In this document: positions 36,467 to 43,908 of the stretch, piece by piece
Numbering within the stretch: position 1 is the stretch's first letter
How the letters are laid out: every line of letters begins with the position of its first letter
NCBI GenBank assembly: GCA_026913215.1
Contig: JAPTYK010000001.1
Span: 4,154,001-4,218,000, forward strand
Reading direction: 5' to 3'
DNA from: Streptomyces diastatochromogenes
GTDB taxonomy: Bacteria; Actinomycetota; Actinomycetes; Streptomycetales; Streptomycetaceae
Length of the DNA: 64,000 nucleotides
The notes under the pieces: model-generated
The model's input: the letters and a program-made list of their open reading frames with translations, nothing else
Told to the model about the DNA's origin: nothing
Databases searched by the model: none
Made by a program: the position numbers and the translations under genes

Positions 36467-37234
36467 CTACGTCACGGGCAGCCTGTAACGCATCCGGTAG
36501 CGGTGCGCCGCCTTCGTCATCAGCGTGACCTCGATCGGTCGCCGGGCGTCGGAATAGACCACCCGGAAGGCCACCAGTACGGGCATGTCCTTCGGGAGCT
36601 CCAGCGCCACGACTTCCTCCTCCGTCGGGATCTCGGACGACAGCTCGTCCACGAACTCGCGCGGAGGGAAGCCCATCGAGTCGAGCAGCGCCGGTGTGCC
36701 GCCTCGGATCCGCTTCTTCTCCAGGATGGCCGTGCCCTCGACCAGGCTCAGCGAGTAGTACGACCTCGTGAGTTCCGTCGGTTCCTCGTCCAGGAAGAGG
36801 ATCTGCTTGCGGAGCACGGCTCGCTCGCCGTCCTCCAGGTGCAGGGCCTCAGCCACTTCCTTCGGCGGGACGACGACCTCGACGGCGAGGAGCTGGGACC
36901 TGCCGACCTGCTGACGCTTCGCGGCCTCGGACATCCACGGGTGGGGCTCGTCCGGTCCGGCCGGCCTCATGTAGGCGATCGGTTCGACGGACTGCTGGGC
37001 GTGCTGCCGCACGTACACGCCCTTGCCGGGGAGCCCTTCGAGGAGTCCCTCGGCCTTCAACATCTGGAGGGCCTTCTGGACGGTCGTGTTGGCCACGCCG
37101 CCGTACTGCTCCATCAGCTCGGCCGTCGAGCCCAGCTTGCTTCCCGGAGGGAGGTCTCCGCGGGTGATCTGCCGACGGAGCTCCGCCGCGATCTTCTGGT
37201 GCGGTGATCTCGGATCCGTGAACTCCTTCGCCAT
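36467..37234 (-). CDS. GntR-family regulator with UTRA domain
   Basis: 255 residues. The N-terminal winged helix is HQKIAAELRRQITRGDLPPGSKLGSTAELMEQYGGVANTTVQKALQMLKAEGLLEGLPGKGVYVR (residues ~12-76). The UTRA ligand-binding domain follows: QLLAVEVVVPPKEVAEALHLEDGERAVLRKQILFLDEEPTELTRSYYSL. The ATG at 37234 shares one base with the upstream UTRA-only gene's TGA. HutC-type regulators of this kind occur on Streptomyces integrative elements and elsewhere; effector unknown. Confidence 0.88.
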   Translation of the reverse strand: MAKEFTDPRSPHQKIAAELRRQITRGDLPPGSKLGSTAELMEQYGGVANTTVQKALQMLKAEGLLEGLPGKGVYVRQHAQQSVEPIAYMRPAGPDEPHPWMSEAAKRQQVGRSQLLAVEVVVPPKEVAEALHLEDGERAVLRKQILFLDEEPTELTRSYYSLSLVEGTAILEKKRIRGGTPALLDSMGFPPREFVDELSSEIPTEEEVVALELPKDMPVLVAFRVVYSDARRPIEVTLMTKAAHRYRMRYRLPVT

Positions 37235-37779
37235 CACGCGCCCTGCTTCCCGAGCCGGTAGGTGAGGTGCCTGTCGGCCGGCATGGTCATCAGGGATGCC
37301 TCCATCGGTGTTCCGTCGGCGGTCAGTGTCAGGCGCAGCAGGTGGAGGACGGCGCTGCCCTCGGGCAGGCCCAGGTGCTCAGCCTCCTCCGTGGTGGCGA
37401 GGGCGGCACTCACGTCCTCCACGACCTCGGCTCCGGTGTACCCGAGCTCCTTGAGCAGGGTGACGGCGCCGCCGGGCACCTTGCGGGGCTCAGCCAAGGG
37501 CGTGCCTCCGGCGATGGCGACGGGGTAGTAGGAGTCGGCCAGCTCCACGGGCTGGTCGTCGAGGAGGATCAACCGGCGCCTGACGATCACGCGCTCGGTC
37601 GCCGACAGCCGCAGGGCGGTGCGGACGGCTTCGGGAGCGTCCACTTCGCCCGCCTGGAGGAGCCGTTGGCCGCCACGACGTCCACGGCGAGCGGCCTCAT
37701 CGGTCCACGCGTCGCTCTGACCGGGCTTGCGCGGGGCCAGGTACGGCGCGGTCTCGCTGATCCATGCATCGCCCGACAT
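37234..37779 (-). CDS. UTRA-domain protein lacking a DNA-binding domain
   Basis: 181 residues that align with the UTRA half of the next gene: AVRTALRLSATERVIVRRRLILLDDQPVELADSYYPVAIAGGTPLAEP parallels EVAEALHLEDGERAVLRKQILFLDEEPTELTRSYYSLSLVEGTAI. The N-terminal MSGDAWISETAPYLAPRKPGQSDAWTDEAARRGRRGGQRL has the pre-UTRA segment but no winged helix. Translationally coupled to the GntR gene (TGATG). Probably a partner subunit or effector sink for it. Confidence 0.8.
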   Translation of the reverse strand: MSGDAWISETAPYLAPRKPGQSDAWTDEAARRGRRGGQRLLQAGEVDAPEAVRTALRLSATERVIVRRRLILLDDQPVELADSYYPVAIAGGTPLAEPRKVPGGAVTLLKELGYTGAEVVEDVSAALATTEEAEHLGLPEGSAVLHLLRLTLTADGTPMEASLMTMPADRHLTYRLGKQGA

Positions 37780-37889
37780 GTTCCTACCTCCGGCTCACTG
37801 TTGTCAGCGACCCTACTTCCTTGCTCTCCGCCGGAACTTCAAGCTTAAGCGCTTACCGCTTTAAGTCGCTTGCAATTAAGGTTGAGCGC

Positions 37890-38036
37890 GTGGAAGCGAC
37901 GGATGCTGACGAACCACAGCTCGGTGTTCCCGTACCGCCGGAAGGCTTGAGTCCGGCTCTCCGTGCTCGCGCCGAGGCCGGGTGGCAGAAGTTCCTCGAC
38001 CGGTGGTTCGACGCCTGCGAGGAGTCCGAGCCGTGA
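37890..38036 (+). CDS. Very small ORF, helical (48 aa)
   Basis: GTG start, VEATDADEPQLGVPVPPEGLSPALRARAEAGWQKFLDRWFDACEESEP in short: a Pro-rich first half and an amphipathic helix rich in Arg, Ala, Trp and Phe. It diverges from the UTRA gene. The stop overlaps the next GTG (GTGA), a coupling that supports both ORFs. No family name known to me. Confidence 0.5.
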   Translation: MEATDADEPQLGVPVPPEGLSPALRARAEAGWQKFLDRWFDACEESEP

Positions 38037-38287
38037 GCGGCCCGACGGAGGGTGAGGGCGGGGACGGGCACCCGCTCCTTCACCAGAGGGTTCGCGACAT
38101 CGCGAGCGGGGGCGAGGGGGTGTTGACGGCCGTCGTCCCCGAGTGGCACGGCGGCCGGCTCCTGCGCATCGCGTACGTGCGGCCCGCCACCGGCGTCGCC
38201 TGGACCACGGCGGCCGACAACATCGGACCCGCTCTGTGGCGTGACGCGTCGCCTTCCGGGAGTCCATGGAGAGGCGCGCCGGCGTGA
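38033..38287 (+). CDS. Small conserved-type protein (84 aa)
   Basis: GTG at 38033, coupled to the 48-aa ORF. Reads VSGPTEGEGGDGHPLLHQRVRDIASG then GVLTAVVPEWHGGRLLRIAYVRPATGVAWTTAADNIGP. The WTTAADNI ending is familiar from small proteins beside GntR regulators in Streptomyces accessory regions. The last ~15 residues run into a 29-bp repeat at 38283, so the 3' end may have been altered. Confidence 0.5.
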   Translation: MSGPTEGEGGDGHPLLHQRVRDIASGGEGVLTAVVPEWHGGRLLRIAYVRPATGVAWTTAADNIGPALWRDASPSGSPWRGAPA

Positions 38288-38769
38288 GGAGACTCGGTCC
38301 GGCAGCGCCGCCGTGAGGAGACTCGGTCCGGCAGCGCCACCGTGAGGTCCAGTTCGACCAGTTGGCCGGAGAAGCCCAGTTGGGCGACGCCGAGGAGGGT
38401 GCTGGCGGTGGTGAAGGCGGGGGCGAGGGGGGAGGCGGTGAGGCGGGCCCAGGTGGCTCCCAGGGCGGCCTGGGCGTCGCTGCGTACGTAGATGACGGAA
38501 CGGACCACGTGGTGGGGCCGGGCGTTCACCGCGGAGAGGGCGGTGAGGGAGTTGGCGACCACCTGGTCGATCTGGGCTTCGAGGGAGTCGGGGCCGACCA
38601 GGCGGCCGTCGCGGTCCAGGGGGCACTGGCCCGCGAGGTGGGCGGTGCGGCCGGATTCCACCACGGTGATGTGGTGGTAGCCGGGGGTGGAGTGCAGCTG
38701 CTCGGGGTTGAGGCGGGTGATCTTGCCGGGGTTCTCGGGCCCGTCGAGCTTCTCGGTCGTCTCGGTCAT
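38080..38769 (-). CDS. ridA: RidA-family protein with aberrant C-terminal read-through
   Basis: Residues 1-148 are a RidA/YjgF protein (enamine/imine deaminase family): MTETTEKLDGPENPGKITRL, YHHITVVESGRTAHLAGQCPLD, IDQVVANSLTALSAV, VVRSVIYVRSDAQAALGATWA, LLGVAQLGFSGQLVELDLTVALPD. Past 38326 the frame runs without a stop through a duplicated 29-bp segment and antisense over the 84-aa ORF to 38080. This adds ~80 residues foreign to the family. The native stop was probably lost in the rearrangement there. Confidence 0.75.
   Translation of the reverse strand: MTETTEKLDGPENPGKITRLNPEQLHSTPGYHHITVVESGRTAHLAGQCPLDRDGRLVGPDSLEAQIDQVVANSLTALSAVNARPHHVVRSVIYVRSDAQAALGATWARLTASPLAPAFTTASTLLGVAQLGFSGQLVELDLTVALPDRVSSRRRCRTESPHAGAPLHGLPEGDASRHRAGPMLSAAVVQATPVAGRTYAMRRSRPPCHSGTTAVNTPSPPLAMSRTLW
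38283..38347. repeat. 29-bp tandem duplication at the ridA 3' end
   Basis: The unit starting CGTGAGGAGACTCGGTCCGG and ending in GCCGC/GCCAC occurs at 38283-38311 and 38312-38340, followed by a partial third start (CGTGAGG). It lies at the junction between the GntR island and the ridA neighbourhood. Confidence 0.9.
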
Positions 38770-38811
38770 GGCGCGAGTCTGGCCGGTGCGGGTGCGTGTG
38801 CGCATCGGTAT

Positions 38812-39375
38812 TCAGGACAGGTGGCGGTACTTGCCCTGGAAGTACGTGAGGGGGCCGCCGCCCGAGGAGGGGAGGCCGACCGTGAGGACGCGGCCGACGA
38901 CGAGGGTGTGGTCGCCGGCGACGACGCGGTTCTCCGTGCGGCACTCCAGGACGGAGAGGGCGCCGGTGACGAGGGGGGCGCCGCTGGCCCCGCCGCGGGT
39001 GTGGGGGAGGTCGGCGAAGAGGAGGCGGTCGCTGACGCGGTTCTTCATGGCGAAGCGGCCGGCGACGTGCCGCTGGTCCTCGGCGAGGACCGACACGGCC
39101 CAGACGGGGACGTCGGCGAGCAGGTCGTCCATGCGGGAGCCGTTGCGGAGGCTGACGAGGACCAGTGGCGGGTCGAGGGAGACCGACATGAAGGCGGTGG
39201 CCGTCATGCCGACGTCCTCGCCGCGCGGGCCGTCGTCGGGGTCGTGCGCGGTCACCAGGACCACGCCCGCCGCGAGGCGGGACATCGCCGCCCGGAACTC
39301 GTCGTTGCTCACCCCCTCAGCATGAGGGATGGCCAGATCGGTCACGGGGGGCGAGGCGGGGGTTTTCAGGAGCAC
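38812..39375 (-). CDS. Flavin reductase-like FMN-binding protein
   Basis: 187 residues. Flavin_Reduct domain: NDEFRAAMSRLAAGVVLVTAHDP, GMTATAFMSVSLDPPLVLVSLRNGSRMDDLL, WAVSVLAEDQRHVAGRFAMKNRV, LECRTENRVVAGDHTLVVGRVL, GPLTYFQGKYRHL. Such proteins supply reduced flavin to two-component monooxygenases or act as oxidoreductases themselves. The start is a GTG at 39375; a later GTG (VSNDEF) is possible. Confidence 0.88.
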   Translation of the reverse strand: MLLKTPASPPVTDLAIPHAEGVSNDEFRAAMSRLAAGVVLVTAHDPDDGPRGEDVGMTATAFMSVSLDPPLVLVSLRNGSRMDDLLADVPVWAVSVLAEDQRHVAGRFAMKNRVSDRLLFADLPHTRGGASGAPLVTGALSVLECRTENRVVAGDHTLVVGRVLTVGLPSSGGGPLTYFQGKYRHLS

Positions 39376-39493
39376 ACCCGAACGCTAGTCCCGGTCCTCC
39401 GTGCCCCGCATCGGGCCGGGGGACCAGCCGGTCACGGCCGCCGGACCTAGGTCCTGTCATATGCGGAAAGCACCCGCGACCCGCCCCCATCTG

Positions 39494-39511
39494 CTGTGAC
39501 TTGAGTCACAG
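39494..39511. promoter_or_regulatory. 18-bp palindrome upstream of cdgB
   Basis: CTGTGACTTGAGTCACAG: 8-bp perfect arms, 2-bp centre, 125 bp before the cdgB start. Half-sites TGAC and GTCA resemble those of BldD, a known repressor of cdgB in S. coelicolor, but the spacing is one base short of the consensus I recall. The rest of 39376-39635 shows no gene. Confidence 0.5.
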
Positions 39512-39635
39512 AGGACAGTATTTGTTGACCCTGTGTACCGGGTGCGCAGCTCGCTGTGATTCAGTGGCAGTGACAGTGCACACGTAGCCGATCAGAACCC
39601 TGGAGTTGCTGTCGAGGTCTCGGGGAGAGCGAGCG

Positions 39636-41333
39636 ATGGAGACCGAGTCGGAGCCGTACGTCCGTCTCTCGACCCTGCGGCAGCTGCATCAGGTCGTGAC
39701 GGACCTCAACACTGCCCGCAGCCTGGCGGACACCCTGCAGACCGTCGCCGACGGCGTGGTCGCCGGTCTCAACTACGAACTGGCCTGCGTCAACCTCGTC
39801 CGCCCCGACGGTGACCTCGTCGTCGCCGCCTTCGCCGGAAGCTCCGCCGCCGAGGCCCTCATCACCGGCCGCGTCGGCCCGCGCGAATCCTGGGAGAGGC
39901 GCCTCTCCATGGGCGTCGCCTGGGGCGACCTGCGGTTCATCCCGCACACCGAGGGCTGGGTCCTCATGGAGGACGACGTCCCCCAGTGGCACACCGACGG
40001 CCCCGCGCCCCGCTTCGAGGACGAGTGGCACCCGCACGACCGGCTCTACGCCCCGATGTACGCCTCCGGCTCCGGCCGCGAGCTCCTCGGCGTCATATCC
40101 GTCGACCGCCCGCGCAACGGCCGGCACCCCGGCCCCTGGGGCCAGGAGGCGCTCCAGATGTACGCCTCGCAGTCGGCCATCGCCATCAGCAACGCCCGCC
40201 TCCGCTCCAACATGCAGCGCGCCCTCGTCCGCCTGGAGCGCGAGCAGCAGGCCCTGCGCGCCTCCGAGGAGTCCTTCCGGCAGGCCTTCGAGTACGCCCC
40301 CTCCGGCATGGCCATCGCCGAGATGGGCGGCGACCAGCACGGCCGCCTCCTCCGCACCAACGACGCCCTGTGCCGGCTCCTCGGCCGCCCCGCCTCCGTC
40401 ATGCGGCGCTACTCCTTCGCCGACCTCGTCCACCCCGAGGACATAGGGACGCTGCTCCGCACCTCCGCCGAGGGCGGCCGGGCCGAGCTGCGGCTCGGGC
40501 GCCGGGACGGCACGTACGTCTGGGTCTCCCTCCGCAACTCCGTCGTCGCCGACACCGCCGACGGCCCCCGCTTCCTCCTCACCCACGTCGAGGACATCGA
40601 GGAGCGCAAGCGGCACGAGCTCCAGCTCGCCCACCGCGCCTCGCACGACGCCCTCACCGGCCTCCCCAACAGCGCCGAGCTGCGCTCCCGGCTCTCCGCC
40701 CGGATCTGCGAGCGCCCCGGCGCCCCGGGGAACGAGCCCGTGTACGCCGGCGGCTACGAGCCCCCGTACGACCCCGGACGCGAGCCGTACGAGGGGTACG
40801 AGGGGTACGAGCCGCAGCCCCAGCCGTACGAGCACGAGCACGAGCACGGCTTCGGTTTCGAGCCGGCGGGCGGCGGGGCGTACGACCACCACGTCCACAC
40901 CGTCGCGCCCACGGGCGGCGAGGTCGACGACGGCACCAAGGGGCTCGCGGTCCTCTTCTGCGACCTCGACGGCTTCAAGTCGATCAACGACCGCTTCGGG
41001 CACCACACCGGCGACGCCGTCCTCATCGAGGTCGCGCGCCGGCTCACCACCGGCGTGCGGGACGGCGACACGGTCGCCCGGCTCGGCGGTGACGAGTTCG
41101 TCGTCCTCGCCGACGGCCTCGGCGCCGCCGACGCCGCCGACCTGGCCGTACGCCTCCGCAACGCGATCATCCCGCCGATCCGGGTGGACGGGCGGGCGGT
41201 CCGCGTCGGCGCGAGTTTCGGCATCGGCTGGGCCGAGTGCGGGATGACCGTGGAAGAGGTCCTGAACTCCGCCGACCAGCGGATGTACGTGGAGAAACGC
41301 TCCCGGGCGAAGGTCCACCGGCGGGCGGGCTGA
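39636..41333 (+). CDS. cdgB: Diguanylate cyclase CdgB (GAF-PAS-GGDEF)
   Basis: 565 residues, intact. Order: GAF (LRQLHQVVTDLNTARSL to SAIAISNARL, ~10-190), coiled linker, PAS/PAC (SEESFRQAFEYAPSGMAIAEMGG to THVEDIEERKRHELQLAH, ~210-345), then GGDEF. The active site is VARLGGDEFVVLA with an RxxD inhibitory I-site (RDGD) five residues upstream; CDLDGFKSINDRFGHHTGD is conserved. An unusual ~85-residue Tyr/Glu/Pro/Gly/His insert (YEGYEGYEPQPQPYEHEHEH) interrupts the cyclase domain after LTGLPNSAELRSRL. Makes c-di-GMP and controls development in Streptomyces. Confidence 0.93.
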   Translation: METESEPYVRLSTLRQLHQVVTDLNTARSLADTLQTVADGVVAGLNYELACVNLVRPDGDLVVAAFAGSSAAEALITGRVGPRESWERRLSMGVAWGDLRFIPHTEGWVLMEDDVPQWHTDGPAPRFEDEWHPHDRLYAPMYASGSGRELLGVISVDRPRNGRHPGPWGQEALQMYASQSAIAISNARLRSNMQRALVRLEREQQALRASEESFRQAFEYAPSGMAIAEMGGDQHGRLLRTNDALCRLLGRPASVMRRYSFADLVHPEDIGTLLRTSAEGGRAELRLGRRDGTYVWVSLRNSVVADTADGPRFLLTHVEDIEERKRHELQLAHRASHDALTGLPNSAELRSRLSARICERPGAPGNEPVYAGGYEPPYDPGREPYEGYEGYEPQPQPYEHEHEHGFGFEPAGGGAYDHHVHTVAPTGGEVDDGTKGLAVLFCDLDGFKSINDRFGHHTGDAVLIEVARRLTTGVRDGDTVARLGGDEFVVLADGLGAADAADLAVRLRNAIIPPIRVDGRAVRVGASFGIGWAECGMTVEEVLNSADQRMYVEKRSRAKVHRRAG

Positions 41334-41405
41334 GTCGCGCGCTGGTCCGTTCGGGTAGGCTCGGCCGGTCGGCGACGGCTGGCGAGCATGGAGAGGATGA
41401 CCCGG

Positions 41406-42369
41406 ATGGCTGCCGGTAACGACGGCGCGAGCAAGCCCGAGGACGACGATCCGTTCGGCTACCTGTACGCGGACGGCCAGGCAGCGGGCGCCCAGCCCCG
41501 CAGGGCGGCGGCTACGGCTACCCCGGCCCCGCCCCCGCGCAGCCCGGCGTGCCCCGCACCTCGTACAACCAGGTCAGAACGGTCGGCGAGCGCCAGTACG
41601 GCCACCACCAGCAGCAGCCGTACGTGCCGCCGCAGCAGCAGTCCCCGTACGGCCAGCCCCAGGCCCAGTACGCGGCCCCCGAAACCTACGGCGCCCAGCC
41701 CGGCCCCCGCACGGCCCCGATCCCGCCCCAGCGCGGCGGCTCCGGCCGCGCCCCAACACCAAGGGCCTGCTGGTCGGCGCGGTCGCGGTCGTCGCGGTCG
41801 TCGTCATCGGCATCGCGGCGGCGGTCATCTCCAACTCGGGCGGCGAGAAGAACAAGGACGACAAGGCCGGCGGCAACGTCCCGTCCACCGCCCCGTCCCA
41901 GGTCTCCGAGTCCCCGAGCACCGAGCCCACCACCGAGAAGACCCCGGAGGAGCTCCCCAAGCAGGACGCGGCGACGCTGACGCTGGGCGGTTCGGCCACG
42001 ACCGAGAAGACCGTTCAGGGCGCCGAGGGCGTCGGCGGCGTGTACGTGTCGGGCTTCAACACGCCCGGGGCCTCGGTGACCTGGAAGGCGAACATGCCGA
42101 CGGAGGGCAAGTACCGCCTGACCGTCCGGTACTCCATCCCGGCGGTCGACGCCAACGCCACCCTCACGGTGAACGGCAAGGCGAACAGCCAGCCGATCGG
42201 GCTGAAGAACTTCATCCACTCCTCGGACCCGAACCTGGAGAAGAACTGGCAGACCACCTGGGCGCCGGTCGACCTCAAGAAGGGCGAGAACGAGATCAAG
42301 ATCTCGTGCGAGCAGGGCAATCAGTGCAACGTGGTGCTCGACTGGCTGGAAGTCACCCCGGGGCAGTAG
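41406..42369 (+). CDS. Membrane-anchored protein with CBM-like C-terminal domain (two frameshifts)
   Basis: N-terminal region MAAGNDGASKPEDDDPFGYLYADGQ, then a Gln/Pro/Tyr-rich disordered stretch (GERQYGHHQQQPYVPPQQQ), one TM helix (GLLVGAVAVVAVVVIGIAAAVI), a Ser/Thr/Pro/Glu linker, and an extracellular beta-sandwich: GGVYVSGFNTPGASVTWKANMP, YRLTVRYSIPAVDANATLTVNG, LKKGENEIKISCEQGNQCNVVLDWLEV. The last resembles CBM35/CBM6-type carbohydrate-binding modules. Lost bases near 41505 and 41755; restored ~321 residues. Starts at 41397 and 41388 are also in frame. Downstream of cdgB. Confidence 0.75.
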
Positions 42370-42434
42370 GTGCCGACGCACCGCCCGCAGTACGTCCTGG
42401 CGTCAGATCTCGCGCGTTCACCCACGGAAAGTAA

Positions 42435-42452
42435 GATCATCATCTGATGATC
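42435..42452. promoter_or_regulatory. 18-bp palindrome upstream of secreted SH3-like gene
   Basis: GATCATCATCTGATGATC: 8-bp perfect arms around TC, 52 bp before the ATG at 42504. Operator-like; regulator unknown. Confidence 0.45.
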
Positions 42453-42503
42453 CTTCCCTCACTGACCATGAGGGTGGGTTGGACAATACGGGAGGTCCTG
42501 AAG

Positions 42504-42839
42504 ATGCGTGTCCTGGGAAAGCTGGCATCGGTCGGCATGCTGGCTGCTGGTTTGGTCGTCGCGACGACACCCTCGGCGTCTGCTGCGGTGTCAGGCGCAT
42601 ACGGAAAGTATGCCTGGAACGTCAGGGCATCGGCTTCGACGAACTCCACCGTGCTCGCCCGAATCTCCCCCTCGGGCTCCGTACCGTGCTGGACGGCCAC
42701 GTGCACGGGGCAGGTCACCGGTGGTTACTACAAGTGCACCAATGAGAGCGAGACGTACAACACCTGGACCCCTCTCAACTACAACGGGAGGAAGGGCTGG
42801 GTCGCCGACAGGTGCGTGACACTCGGGCGCATCGCCTGA
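42504..42839 (+). CDS. Secreted SH3-like domain protein
   Basis: 111 residues from the ATG at 42504 (GGAGG, 9 bases upstream). The signal peptide MRVLGKLASVGMLAAGLVVATTPSASA is followed by a bacterial SH3-type fold: WNVRASASTNSTVLARISPSGSVPCW, TGGYYKCTNESETYNTWTPLNYNGRKGWVADRCVTL. Four Cys suggest two disulfides. Such domains bind cell wall or proteins outside the cell. Confidence 0.8.
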   Translation: MRVLGKLASVGMLAAGLVVATTPSASAAVSGAYGKYAWNVRASASTNSTVLARISPSGSVPCWTATCTGQVTGGYYKCTNESETYNTWTPLNYNGRKGWVADRCVTLGRIA

Positions 42840-42860
42840 GGGCCCGGTAGGGCGGCGTAG

Positions 42861-43782
42861 TCAGGCAAGGGTCGGCTGCTCCGTCACCGTCACCCGCGTC
42901 AGCAGCCCCTCGTACGCCGTCGCGTCGAACTCCCCGGCCACCGGGGAGAGGACGGTGGCGGCGGAGAGGGCGACGGCGCGGGTGAGGCGTTCGGGCCAGG
43001 GGGTCCGGTCGACGAGGCCCGAGAGGAGGCCGGCGACGGCGGAGTCGCCGGCGCCGGTGGGGTTGCCCTTGACGGCGGCGGGCGGGTGGCGCGCCAGAGG
43101 CCCTCGGGGTGGCGGCGAGCATGCCGTCGGGGCCGAGGGAGGAGACGACGGCGCGGCGCCGCGGCGGCGGGCGTCGCTGGTGGCGCGGTGGGGTTCGCGG
43201 GCGCCGGTGAGCTGGGCGAGTTCCTCGGCGTTGGGTTTGACCAGGTCGGGGCGGGCGGCGATGCCCCGGCGGAGGGTTCGCCGCTGGTGTCGAGGAGGAC
43301 GGGGACGTCGGCCGTACGGGCGAGGCGGATCAGTTCCGCGTAGGCGCCGACGTGGATGCCCGGCGGGAGGCTGCCGCAGAGGGCGACCGCCTCGGCCCCG
43401 TCGAGGAGCGCGGTGAAGCGGGTGCGGAAGGCGGCCCATTCGGCAGGGGTGACGGCCGGTCCCGGTTCGTTGAGCTGGGTGGTGTCCCCGCTGGCGTTGT
43501 CGACGACCGCGACCGTGCGGCGGGTGGGGCCCGCGGTCTCGACGAGCGCGTCGCGGACGGGCGTCGCCGCGAGCAGGTCCCGCAGCGTCGCGCCGGTCGC
43601 GCCGCCCGCGAAGCCGGTGGCGACCGTCTCGTATCCGAGGGCGGCGAGGACGCGGGCGACGTTGAGTCCCTTGCCGCCGGGCCGCTCGATGACCTGGGTG
43701 ACCCGGTGGGAGGCGTGCGGGTGAGGGCGGGGACCCGGTAGGTCAGGTCCAGTGCCGTGTTGAGGGTGACCGTGAGGATCAA
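42861..43782 (-). CDS. PfkB-family hexose kinase, 1-phosphofructokinase-like (five frameshifts)
   Basis: TTG start at 43782: LTVTLNTALDLTYRVP. Then PHASHRVTQVIERPGGKGLNVARVLAALGYETVATGFAGG (PfkB N-terminal signature), GDTTQLNEPGPAVTPAEW, CGSLPPGIHVGAYAEL, DLVKPNAEELAQLTG, and the catalytic AVKGNPTGAGDSAVAGLLSGL with the essential Asp. Frames rotate five times (near 43730, 43275, 43165, 43125, 43095). Restored 927 nt, 308 residues. The LNEPGP and GGKGLNVA phrases fit FruK/LacC-type enzymes; next to nagA/nagK it may act in the same sugar route. Confidence 0.85.
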
Positions 43783-43860
43783 GACCCGTCCACCCCCGTA
43801 CTCCTTGTGAAGTCCTGTGGAACGCGCGTTCCGATGCGCACAGATCATGCCAAAGGAAAG

Positions 43861-43889
43861 GCGGTTGGCCCAGACCCGGGGCCAACCGC
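43861..43889 (-). terminator. nagA terminator hairpin
   Basis: GCGGTTGGCC (43861-43870) pairs with GGCCAACCGC (43880-43889), just beyond the nagA stop at 43909. Confidence 0.75.
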
Positions 43890-43908
43890 TCTCAGGAATG
43901 ACACCTGA

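Noticed and set aside
36049..38347. Integrative conjugative element
   Set aside because: GntR-type regulators and tiny ORFs are reminiscent of such elements, but no integrase, replication or transfer gene and no tRNA attachment site are present.
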